Shown here one piece after another: positions 1 through 6,619 of a DNA stretch of 12,224 bases. Source of the stretch: an uncultured Traorella sp. (GTDB lineage Bacteria > Bacillota_I > Bacilli_A > Erysipelotrichales > Erysipelotrichaceae); NCBI GenBank assembly GCA_945938205.1, contig CAMEUL010000014.1:1-12224 (forward strand). The letters are read 5' to 3'. How positions within the stretch are numbered: the stretch's first letter is position 1; every line of letters begins with the position of its first letter. The position numbers were made by a program, and so were the translations under genes. The notes under the pieces are model-generated. The model worked only from the letters and a program-made list of their open reading frames with translations, did no database searches and was not told where the DNA came from.

Positions 1-780
1 GTTGATGAAAATAATCAAAAAGAAATATATAATATTTTAAAAAAATTAAATAAAGAAAATAAAAAAACAATATTAGATATTTTAAAAGAAGAAAAAGCAA
101 GTAAGTATTCAGGTGGTATCTATCATAAAACACAGATCGATCTAACATATAATTCAAATCATATTGAGGGAAGTCGATTAACACACGATCAAACAAGATA
201 TATCTTTGAGACAAATACAATTGGTGTAGAAAATGAATCTTTCAATGTAGACGACATCATAGAAACAGCAAATCATTTTCGTTGTATCGATATGATCATA
301 GATCATGCGAAAGCAGTATTATCAGAAAAATTCATCAAAGAACTTCATCTGACATTAAAATCAGGAACCAGTGATTCAAGAAAAGACTGGTTTGCGGTTG
401 GTGATTACAAGAAAATGCCAAATGAGGTTGGTGGAAGAGAAACTGCATTACCGGAAGAAGTAAGCAACAAAATGAAAAGATTATTATTAACGTATAATTC
501 CAAGAAAGATATATCTTTAGAAGATATTCTTGATTTTCACGTTCAGTTTGAAAGAATTCATCCGTTCCAAGATGGCAATGGACGAGTAGGCAGACTGATT
601 ATGTTTAAGGAATGTCTAAAGTATCAAATTGTTCCATTTATCATTGAGGATGAATTAAAGATGTTTTACTATCGTGGTCTTTCAGAATGGGATCATGAAA
701 ATGGATATCTAGTAGATACCTGTTTAACTGCACAAGACAAATATAAAAAAGTATTAGATTATTTTAGAATTGAATATTAA
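1..780 (+). CDS. Fic family AMP-transferase, class II (5' end cut by window)
   Basis: The frame is open from base 1 with no start codon near the edge, so the gene begins upstream; 259 residues are visible, close to the usual size of small Fic proteins, so few residues are probably missing. The catalytic Fic motif HPFQDGNGRVGR lies at visible residues 187-198 and is intact, including the catalytic His187. An inhibitory-helix motif of the (S/T)xxxE(G/N) type, SNHIEG, lies at 52-57, ahead of the Fic core, which makes this a class II, self-inhibited enzyme. Family knowledge: Fic proteins transfer AMP (sometimes other groups) from a nucleotide to a Ser, Thr or Tyr hydroxyl of a target protein, and Glu56 would block the ATP gamma-phosphate site. 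The target is unknown. The first 200 bases are very A-rich and encode a Lys/Glu/Asn-rich helix. The SWIM gene follows after 11 bases and is probably co-transcribed. Confidence 0.93.
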   Translation, partial: VDENNQKEIYNILKKLNKENKKTILDILKEEKASKYSGGIYHKTQIDLTYNSNHIEGSRLTHDQTRYIFETNTIGVENESFNVDDIIETANHFRCIDMIIDHAKAVLSEKFIKELHLTLKSGTSDSRKDWFAVGDYKKMPNEVGGRETALPEEVSNKMKRLLLTYNSKKDISLEDILDFHVQFERIHPFQDGNGRVGRLIMFKECLKYQIVPFIIEDELKMFYYRGLSEWDHENGYLVDTCLTAQDKYKKVLDYFRIEY

Positions 781-781
781 T

Positions 782-786
782 GGGAG
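782..786 (+). promoter_or_regulatory. Ribosome binding site fixing the SWIM gene start
   Basis: GGGAG sits 5 bases before the ATG at 792. The upstream in-frame ATG at 780 overlaps the Fic stop and has no Shine-Dalgarno sequence at a usable distance, so 792 is the preferred start. Confidence 0.7.
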
Positions 787-791
787 TACTT

Positions 792-1517
792 ATGTCAAAT
801 ATCATACGTTTTGAATTACCAAAAGATTATTCAAATTACTTTGTTTCCAGGATATTTACTCGAGGTGCAAATTTATATCATGATGATGCTGTTCTTGAGA
901 TATATGCCACTGATGAACATCATGCCTATGCGAAAGTAAGAGGAACAGTAGATTATACAGTTTCTATTGAAGTGGATGGGGATGATTTGCATATGGAGTG
1001 TAATTGTCCATATGGTGATCACTGCAAGCATGAGGCGGCTGTTTTACTTCATATTGAAAAGAATCCTTTACTTGAAGTAAAAGAAAAACCAATGTTGGAT
1101 GAACTCACCGTTTTAGATGAATTCCGTCTCTTTCTTTCACAGATTGAATATGAATTTGAAATTGAATGGGATGATGGAAGACCTTACTGGAAATCATATG
1201 AAGATACCATTTCTGAAGTTGTCGATCATATCATTCATTTTGATACTTCTGTTCGTCTTCAAACTCAAATGTTATGTATAGTAATGGAAGTATTCAGTTC
1301 TTCTCATGATGTCTGGCATTATCTAATGGATCTTTCAAAGATCAATCTTGAAGAAGTTAAGCTAAGTCTTTTGGAATATACTTTAAAACATCCTCGTTGT
1401 TATCAAGAGATGACTTTCTTAAGGAGTTATGTAAAAGGTAAAGAAGAGACAAAACTCTATCATACATTATATGATTATCTTACAGAACAAATGCCTCCCT
1501 TTTTAAGAGGAAGGTAA
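792..1517 (+). CDS. SWIM zinc-finger protein
   Basis: The 241-residue product carries a SWIM-type zinc motif, CxCx5CxH, with Cys70, Cys72, Cys78 and His80 counted from the start at 792. The surrounding beta-rich segment (about 25-95) fits the SWIM fold, which binds zinc and is thought to mediate DNA or protein binding. The rest (about 100-241) is acidic, helical and matches no domain I recognise. No helicase or MULE transposase domain, the usual partners of bacterial SWIM modules, is attached, so this is a stand-alone form. An in-frame ATG at 780 would add four residues but lacks a ribosome binding site. The gene follows Fic closely, suggesting one transcript; whether it is a Fic target or partner is only a guess. 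No signal peptide or membrane segment is visible, so it should be cytoplasmic. Confidence 0.82.
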   Translation: MSNIIRFELPKDYSNYFVSRIFTRGANLYHDDAVLEIYATDEHHAYAKVRGTVDYTVSIEVDGDDLHMECNCPYGDHCKHEAAVLLHIEKNPLLEVKEKPMLDELTVLDEFRLFLSQIEYEFEIEWDDGRPYWKSYEDTISEVVDHIIHFDTSVRLQTQMLCIVMEVFSSSHDVWHYLMDLSKINLEEVKLSLLEYTLKHPRCYQEMTFLRSYVKGKEETKLYHTLYDYLTEQMPPFLRGR

Positions 1518-1571
1518 TAATTAAGTTTGTTTATAACACAAAAAATTCTACTTTTTGGGGAGGATTATTAA

Positions 1572-2615
1572 ATGTTCACAAGAATAACGGTATGCCTTGA
1601 TATGTTTGGTTATCCAAATCGCTGTAAACATTGTTGGATTGGACATTCTCCAAATGGTAATTTAACTATTGATGATTTGAAGTTTGTTGCAGAAGAATTT
1701 CGTCCATTTACAAACTGCTTAACAGTTTATGATTGGTATCGTGAACCAGATTTTAAAGATAATTACAAAGAACTTTGGGATTTATGCAATCGTCTGTCAG
1801 ATATTCACGAAAAACATTTTGAACTCATCAGTGTTTGGCGTATAGTTCGCGACAAGGAATACGTAAAGTGGCTTTCTTCGCTTGGATTAAAGAAGGTACA
1901 GCTTACGTTATTCGGAGGGCAGGAAAAGACAGATTTTTATACCGGAAGAAAAAATGCATACAACGAAATATTAGAAGCAATTGAAATATTACTTGAAAAT
2001 AAAATATCTCCTCGTATACAAATTTTTGTGAATAAAGATAATATTGATGAACTTCCATTTATTGAAAATCTCATTAAAAGCTTAGATTTAGAAAACCGTT
2101 GTAAATCTTTTGGTGGAGAATTCTCATTGTTTTTGCACCAAGGCTCTTGTGATGGTGAAAACGAAAAGCTGTATCCTATCAGAGTAACATCGGATGATTT
2201 GAAAAAAATTCCGCAAACACTTGTAGAATATACCTTAAAGCATTTTAATAAATCAAGTATTGAAGAGGTGTTTGGAAAAACGGAACAGGCACTATATGAG
2301 GAATTGATCCATGATCATTCGACAGCAAGTTATGTGAGTGAGACTCCTGTTTTCTACATCGACAATAAATTTAATGTTTATCCAAATGTAGCACCTCCTT
2401 CACCTGCTCGACTTTTAGGTAATTTAAAAACGGATGGAATTGAAACGGTACTCGCAAACTATACTGAAAACAAAAGTATTTCACAGCATATACGCCTGAC
2501 AGTCCCTCTTTGTAATCTTGTTGAATCACAAGGAGATTGTAAAAGCCAAAGATTATTTGATAAAGAGGATTATATAGAATACCTGCTAAACAAATATTGT
2601 AGAAAATATTCTTAA
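1572..2615 (+). CDS. Radical SAM protein with altered cluster motif
   Basis: This 347-residue protein starts 8 bases after a strong GGGGAGG site. Its N terminus reads like a radical SAM enzyme: a beta strand, then the cluster-binding region with PNRCKHCW at 15-22. Canonical members bind a 4Fe-4S cluster through CxxxCxxC and cleave S-adenosylmethionine to a 5'-deoxyadenosyl radical. Here Cys18 and Cys21 are present but the first position, residue 14, is Tyr (TAT at 1611-1613) where I expect Cys. A single G-to-A change would explain it. Cys8 is nearby but has the wrong spacing. The C-terminal part has further cysteines (in the LCNLVESQGDC segment and near the end) of unclear role. The substrate is unknown. 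The 54-base gap after the SWIM gene shows no clear terminator, so it may share that transcript. Family assignment is firm; activity is in doubt. Confidence 0.82.
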   Translation: MFTRITVCLDMFGYPNRCKHCWIGHSPNGNLTIDDLKFVAEEFRPFTNCLTVYDWYREPDFKDNYKELWDLCNRLSDIHEKHFELISVWRIVRDKEYVKWLSSLGLKKVQLTLFGGQEKTDFYTGRKNAYNEILEAIEILLENKISPRIQIFVNKDNIDELPFIENLIKSLDLENRCKSFGGEFSLFLHQGSCDGENEKLYPIRVTSDDLKKIPQTLVEYTLKHFNKSSIEEVFGKTEQALYEELIHDHSTASYVSETPVFYIDNKFNVYPNVAPPSPARLLGNLKTDGIETVLANYTENKSISQHIRLTVPLCNLVESQGDCKSQRLFDKEDYIEYLLNKYCRKYS

Positions 2616-2616
2616 C

Positions 2617-2655
2617 AAAGGGACACTGCCCATTTGTGGCAATGTCCCTTTTTTT
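2617..2655. terminator. Shared terminator between convergent genes
   Basis: A 13-bp stem (2617-2629 or so with 2639-2651; one C/A mismatch on the plus strand) closes a loop near 2631-2637 and runs directly into seven T residues on the plus strand. It begins one base after the radical SAM stop. On the minus strand the mismatch becomes a G-U pair, but the T-run is broken (TTTGTT), so it should end the pheB transcript less efficiently. The T-run overlaps the pheB stop. Confidence 0.88.
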
Positions 2656-3088
2656 ATTCTACTGCTACTAATCGTACACTTACGACACCATCCATATCAG
2701 AGAGTCTTTGCAGTAACTGTTCAATGGTTTCCATCATTTCTCCCATATCAATGGCAATCTCAATACTAGCTCTTTTATTGATGATCATGGATTGTGTAAT
2801 AGAGAGCACATTCACATTCAAAAGGAATAGTGTATTTAATACTTCAGACAGAATTCCTTTTTCATTCTTCAACAACAACGAAATAATGGCTTTCTTACCA
2901 CTGCTGTCATCTTCCTGAGGTGCAAACACATAATCTTTGTATTTGTAGTAAGTGCTTCTTGAAATGCCCACCTGCTTGACTGCTTTGCTGACATCCATGC
3001 CACCATTGACCATGGCTTTGACTTCTACGACTTTCTCATAGAAATCCGGCAGGATCGCTTTGTCAATAATGAGATATTTTTCAATCAT
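2654..3088 (-). CDS. pheB: PheB-like ACT domain protein (UPF0735 family)
   Basis: The 144-residue product matches the layout of Bacillus PheB/UPF0735 proteins (about 147 residues). An N-terminal segment contains a helix-turn-helix-like stretch at 32-53 (SKAVKQVGISRSTYYKYKD), and a C-terminal ACT domain spans about 67-143, with the typical turn NEKGILSEVLN at 75-85. ACT domains bind small ligands, usually amino acids, and regulate enzymes or transcription; the exact role of this family is not settled. Its start overlaps the thrB stop in an ATGA (3085-3088), and GGAGG lies 7 bases upstream, so it is translated from the thrC-thrB message. In this setting it could sense threonine or another aspartate-family amino acid; that is inference. 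The symbol is by resemblance to B. subtilis pheB, not proof of a phenylalanine role. Confidence 0.88.
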   Translation of the reverse strand: MIEKYLIIDKAILPDFYEKVVEVKAMVNGGMDVSKAVKQVGISRSTYYKYKDYVFAPQEDDSSGKKAIISLLLKNEKGILSEVLNTLFLLNVNVLSITQSMIINKRASIEIAIDMGEMMETIEQLLQRLSDMDGVVSVRLVAVE

Positions 3089-3948
3089 ACACGTTCCTCC
3101 TTTGCACCTTCACTGTCTGCTTTTAAGATTAGACAAGTCCAATGATTCTTTAATTGTTTGATTTTTTCTATCAGAAGATTAGGGTCTTGATCTGGGATAC
3201 AGATCAAAGTAGGTCCGGATCCACTGATGAAAAAGGCCGTTTCATTCTCACATATCTTTTCTACTTCATCATATTCATCAATCAGTGTTTTACGATAAGG
3301 TTCATGCAGTCTGTCTTTTAAAGCTGCTTTGATGACTGTTCGATTGTTGGTTTCAAGTGCTTTGCATAAACTGGTCACTCTTGAAAGATTATAGATGGCA
3401 TCCTTGAAATCAATTTCTTCCCGTACACGTCCTCTCCCTTTTTCTGTAGATACCTTAAAATCAGGAATCATGACAAGCATTTCAATTTCATCTGATACCT
3501 TAAATTGAGTCGTAATGACTTTCTCATCCATGAAGCTGGCACATAAACTTCCAAGAAGTGCAGGAGCCACATTGTCTGGATGACCTTCCATTTCCACTGC
3601 CAGTTTCAGACATTCTTCTTTAGTAAGAGGATGATCTAAAAGTGCATTGGCTCCTAAAATACCTCCAAGTATACAGCTGGCACTGCTTCCTAAACCTCTG
3701 GATACAGGAATCGGTGAATCAATAGTAAGACTGACCGGGAAAACTTTATTTTTTGTATATTCAAATACTTTTTTATAAGCTTGTATAACGAGATTATCTT
3801 CATTTTGATATTCACTTGGACAGCCAGTCACTTTAAAAGTATCACTTTTTGAAAAGGTAAAAGTTGCATACAGATTTAAAGCACATCCTAAGGTATCAAA
3901 TCCACAACCCATATTGGCAGTCGTTGCCGGTACTGTAATTTTAATCAT
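3085..3948 (-). CDS. thrB: Homoserine kinase
   Basis: ThrB phosphorylates homoserine with ATP to O-phosphohomoserine, the fourth step from aspartate to threonine. The 287-residue protein is a typical GHMP kinase: the N terminus ITVPATTANMGCGFDTLG (3-21), the ATP-binding loop PVSRGLGSSAS (81-91) and the C-terminal glycine-rich motif SGSGPT are all present. An upstream in-frame ATG at 4020 would add 24 residues of Lys/Ser-rich sequence that reads antisense-like and lies wholly inside thrC, so I place the start at 3948, where a GGTGG stretch precedes it and the conserved N terminus begins. The start overlaps the thrC stop by 8 bases and the stop overlaps pheB by 4, indicating translational coupling. 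It is cytoplasmic, with no sign of damage. Confidence 0.95.
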   Translation of the reverse strand: MIKITVPATTANMGCGFDTLGCALNLYATFTFSKSDTFKVTGCPSEYQNEDNLVIQAYKKVFEYTKNKVFPVSLTIDSPIPVSRGLGSSASCILGGILGANALLDHPLTKEECLKLAVEMEGHPDNVAPALLGSLCASFMDEKVITTQFKVSDEIEMLVMIPDFKVSTEKGRGRVREEIDFKDAIYNLSRVTSLCKALETNNRTVIKAALKDRLHEPYRKTLIDEYDEVEKICENETAFFISGSGPTLICIPDQDPNLLIEKIKQLKNHWTCLILKADSEGAKEERV

Positions 3949-5413
3949 GAGACACCACCCTGATGACTTCTTCTTTGATTTCATCAATCGATATGTTTTT
4001 ATGATGACGAACTGTTTCATTTTTCAAATTCTTCAGATTTTTTGGAATCTTCACATTAGTCAGTTTCTCACATCTTTCCATCATTTCAAATTCATCTTCA
4101 CTCGTGGAATCGATAGATTTCATGACTGTATCCATAAACTTATATGGTGAAGCAGTAGCACATACTATTGTTTTATAAGAATTGATATTTTCTTTTTTGA
4201 AATCTAATAAAGTTTTATAAGCAACAGCAGTATGAGGATCCATTAAATAATGATCTTCTTCATATACCTTCTGGATCATTTCTTCTGTTTCTTTCTGAGT
4301 CACACAAGATGCATAGAATTCTTTCTGCAGTTTTTCTTTCATAAAAGAAGAGATTTCATATTGTCCCTTTTCTTTAAGAGATGTCATCATTTGAGCAGTC
4401 AATGCATCATCTTGAGATAGCCAGTATAAAAGACGTTCCAAATTGCTGGATACTACAATATCCATACTTGGAGAATTTGTTTTCACAAATGTTCTGTTGG
4501 CATTATAAATTCCTGTTTGGATGAATTCTGTCAGAACGTTGTTTTCATTGGAAGCACAGATGAATTTTTCAATCGGTACACCCATTTGTTTTGCGATATA
4601 TCCTGCCAGTATATTTCCAAAATTTCCAGTAGGAACTGATACATTGATTTTTTCATTCATTTCTATTTCATGTCTTCTAACCAGATCTAAATAACTTTTC
4701 ACATAATAAACGATCTGAGGTAACAGACGTCCAACATTGATGGAATTGGCACTAGAAAACTGGGTATTATGATCAGAGAGGATGTTAATTAGGTCTTCAT
4801 CCGTAAAACATTGCTTGACTGCTTTCTGACAGTCATCAAAGTTTCCATCCACACCTAACACAGTACAGTTATTTCCTTTCGTAGTTACCATCTGTTTTTT
4901 CTGGATCTCACTGACACCATCTTTTGGATAGAACACCATGATCTTGACATTTTCCACATCTTTAAATCCTTCTAATGCTGCCTTTCCGGTATCACCGCTG
5001 GTTGCTGTTAAGATCAAGATCTTCTGATCAGATTTTTGGATTTTTAAAGAAGTGGTCAAAAGATGCGGCAAGATCTGTAAAGCCACATCCTTAAAAGCAC
5101 TGGTTGGTCCATGAAAAAGTTCCAGGATCCAATCTTCCTTTACTTTGACAATCGGTGTGATTTCTTCTGTGTCAAAAGAATCATCATAAGCATTATGAAC
5201 ACATGCACTGATTTCTTCTTCACTAAAATCAGTCAAAAATTTCTTTAAAACTTCAATAGCTAATTCCAGATAATTCATTTTCAGACATTCATTCAGATCT
5301 AAAGAAGGAATACTATCAAAGAAAAATAGACCTCCTTCTTTGGATAAACCTTCCAGAATACACATGGAAGAAGATGCTGATAAATTTTTATTTCGAGTAC
5401 TCAGATATTTCAT
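3941..5413 (-). CDS. thrC: Threonine synthase
   Basis: ThrC converts O-phosphohomoserine to threonine using pyridoxal phosphate. The 490-residue length and the N terminus (MKYLSTRN, then EGLSKEGGLFF at 21-31) mark the long, enteric/yeast-like ThrC class rather than the short Bacillus class. The PLP lysine is expected at Lys108 in HGPTSAFKD (101-109), and the phosphate-binding loop TATSGDTGKAA follows. The motif PTGNFGNILAGY further on fits the fold. The start has AAGGAG 6 bases upstream. It is the first gene of the minus-strand thrC-thrB-pheB operon and diverges from hom across 86 bases, so the two halves of the threonine pathway can be co-regulated. No lesion is seen. Confidence 0.96.
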   Translation of the reverse strand: MKYLSTRNKNLSASSSMCILEGLSKEGGLFFFDSIPSLDLNECLKMNYLELAIEVLKKFLTDFSEEEISACVHNAYDDSFDTEEITPIVKVKEDWILELFHGPTSAFKDVALQILPHLLTTSLKIQKSDQKILILTATSGDTGKAALEGFKDVENVKIMVFYPKDGVSEIQKKQMVTTKGNNCTVLGVDGNFDDCQKAVKQCFTDEDLINILSDHNTQFSSANSINVGRLLPQIVYYVKSYLDLVRRHEIEMNEKINVSVPTGNFGNILAGYIAKQMGVPIEKFICASNENNVLTEFIQTGIYNANRTFVKTNSPSMDIVVSSNLERLLYWLSQDDALTAQMMTSLKEKGQYEISSFMKEKLQKEFYASCVTQKETEEMIQKVYEEDHYLMDPHTAVAYKTLLDFKKENINSYKTIVCATASPYKFMDTVMKSIDSTSEDEFEMMERCEKLTNVKIPKNLKNLKNETVRHHKNISIDEIKEEVIRVVSHD

Positions 5414-5422
5414 GGTGTCTCC

Positions 5423-5451
5423 TTGTTTTTATAACATATTTATGATACAAT
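5423..5451 (+). promoter_or_regulatory. hom: Predicted sigma-A promoter of hom-lysC-asd
   Basis: TTGTTT (5423-5428) and TACAAT (5446-5451) are 17 bases apart. The start site would be near 5458, about 42 bases ahead of the hom ATG. The -10 box shares 5446-5447 with the opposing thrC -10 box, so RNA polymerase probably cannot open both promoters at once. Confidence 0.6.
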
Positions 5452-5470
5452 GTTTTCCGTTCGAAGACAA
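5442..5470 (-). promoter_or_regulatory. Predicted sigma-A promoter of thrC-thrB-pheB
   Basis: Reading the minus strand, TTGTCT (5470-5465) and TATCAT (5447-5442) are separated by exactly 17 bases. Transcription would start near 5435, giving a leader of about 20 bases, too short for a T-box, riboswitch or leader-peptide attenuator. The -10 box overlaps that of the hom promoter. Confidence 0.6.
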
Positions 5471-5494
5471 GTGTTTTTCGTAGAAAGACAGGTG
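5453..5494. repeat. Two 21-bp imperfect tandem repeats in the hom leader
   Basis: Bases 5453-5473 and 5474-5494 are adjacent copies, each beginning with a T-run plus CGT and ending GACAxGTG; 16 of 21 positions match. The first copy contains the thrC -35 box; the second ends in the hom ribosome binding site. The 21-bp period is two helical turns, which would suit tandem regulator binding. Chance duplication is also possible. Confidence 0.45.
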
Positions 5495-5499
5495 ATCGT

Positions 5500-6618
5500 A
5501 TGAAAACAGCACTTTTAGGATGTGGAACCGTCGGAACAGAAGTCTTAAGAATTCTAGATAATTCAAATGATTTTGATGTAAGAAAGATCTTGATTCGAAC
5601 TTCTAAATGTGATTCTAGAGCGACCACTGATTTTAATGAAATACTTATAGATCCTGAAATCGAACTTGTTGTGGAAGTTATGGGTGGGATCCATCCTGCT
5701 TATGAATATATCTCTGCCTGTCTGAAAAGTGGAAAGCATGTTGTCAGTGCCAATAAAGCAGTTATTGCGAAATATTTAAATGAATTTATAGAACTGGCAA
5801 AAGAAAATCATGTTTCTTTTCTTTTTGAAGCGAGTGTTGGTGGAGGCATTCCTTGTTTAAGTGAAATACTACGCATTTCTCGCTTTGATCAAGTTTTTGA
5901 ATTTTCCGGTATATTAAATGGTACCACGAACTATATCTTGTCTTTGATGGACAAACAGGCGACTTCCTATGAAGTAGCCCTCATGGATGCGCAAAAAAAA
6001 GGCTATGCGGAAAAAGATCCTACAGCGGATGTTGAAGGAATAGATGTACAAAATAAAGCGGCTATTTTAGCCATGCTGTCTTATCAATGTAAAGTAAATG
6101 TTGAAGATATTCCAACAGTCGGTATTTCTAATATTACGGATATGGATATTGCTTACTTTCAAAAGAAAAAAGTCACCTGCAAGCTGAAAGCCTGTTCGAA
6201 AAATCATGGGGATGCAATGACACTTTATGTAATGCCTGTCTTATGTCGTTCTTTATTCTCTCATGTAGGAAGCAATGATAATATTGTTTCAATTGCATCA
6301 CAAAATTTAGGAAATCTTCAATTGATCGGACAGGGAGCCGGTGGTGCTCCAACTGCCAGTGCAGTTGTCAGTGACTGTTATGATATTCTTGAAAATAAAA
6401 CTGTTTCATTGAAACTGACAAAAACCATTCCAATTGATAATTCAAAAGAACAGTATCATTTTTATGTTCGTACAAACAAAATCGATGAAGATCTCTTTCT
6501 GTCATATGAAGAAGAAAGTGGAACACTTTTTGCGAAAACAAAAAAAATGAGTATTTTGGATATGATGACATGGATTCAATCTCATCCAAATTGTTTTATA
6601 GCTTTATGGGAGGAATAA
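5500..6618 (+). CDS. hom: Homoserine dehydrogenase, short form
   Basis: Hom reduces aspartate semialdehyde to homoserine with NAD(P)H. The 372-residue protein has the Rossmann motif GCGTVG at 7-12, the NGTTNYIL motif at 140-147 and the signature GYAEKDPTADVEGID at 168-182, followed by the expected catalytic Lys186. The ATG at 5500 has AGGTGA 4-5 bases upstream and puts the Rossmann strand at the very N terminus, as is normal. Gram-positive homologues of the common type run to about 400-435 residues with a C-terminal ACT domain for threonine feedback; here only some 60 residues follow the catalytic core (about 312-372), and they look like a shortened or degenerate ACT domain at best. Feedback may therefore be weak or supplied in trans. 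lysC begins 1 base after the stop, with its ribosome site inside hom. Confidence 0.95.
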   Translation: MKTALLGCGTVGTEVLRILDNSNDFDVRKILIRTSKCDSRATTDFNEILIDPEIELVVEVMGGIHPAYEYISACLKSGKHVVSANKAVIAKYLNEFIELAKENHVSFLFEASVGGGIPCLSEILRISRFDQVFEFSGILNGTTNYILSLMDKQATSYEVALMDAQKKGYAEKDPTADVEGIDVQNKAAILAMLSYQCKVNVEDIPTVGISNITDMDIAYFQKKKVTCKLKACSKNHGDAMTLYVMPVLCRSLFSHVGSNDNIVSIASQNLGNLQLIGQGAGGAPTASAVVSDCYDILENKTVSLKLTKTIPIDNSKEQYHFYVRTNKIDEDLFLSYEEESGTLFAKTKKMSILDMMTWIQSHPNCFIALWEE

Positions 6619-6619
6619 T

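Noticed and set aside
782..794. Similarity of the SWIM start region to the LysR start region at 11563-11575
   Set aside because: Twelve of 13 bases match, but this is just a purine-rich ribosome site plus TACTTATG; no wider similarity flanks either copy.
1536..1557. Possible terminator hairpin (CAAAAA paired with TTTTTG) between the SWIM and radical SAM genes
   Set aside because: The stem is only six mostly A-T pairs and is followed by the G-rich ribosome site, not a T-run.
3949..4020. Upstream ATG that would extend ThrB by 24 residues
   Set aside because: The extension lies wholly inside thrC in another frame, has no family resemblance, and the conserved ThrB N terminus begins at 3948.
5414..5499. 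T-box, threonine riboswitch or leader-peptide attenuator ahead of the threonine operons
   Set aside because: The whole gap is 86 bases and the predicted leaders are about 20 and 42 bases, with no stable hairpin plus T-run.
5388..5627. Minus-strand open frame across the thrC/hom gap
   Set aside because: It is antisense to the start of hom, overlaps both promoters and has no recognisable domain; both flanking genes are strongly supported.
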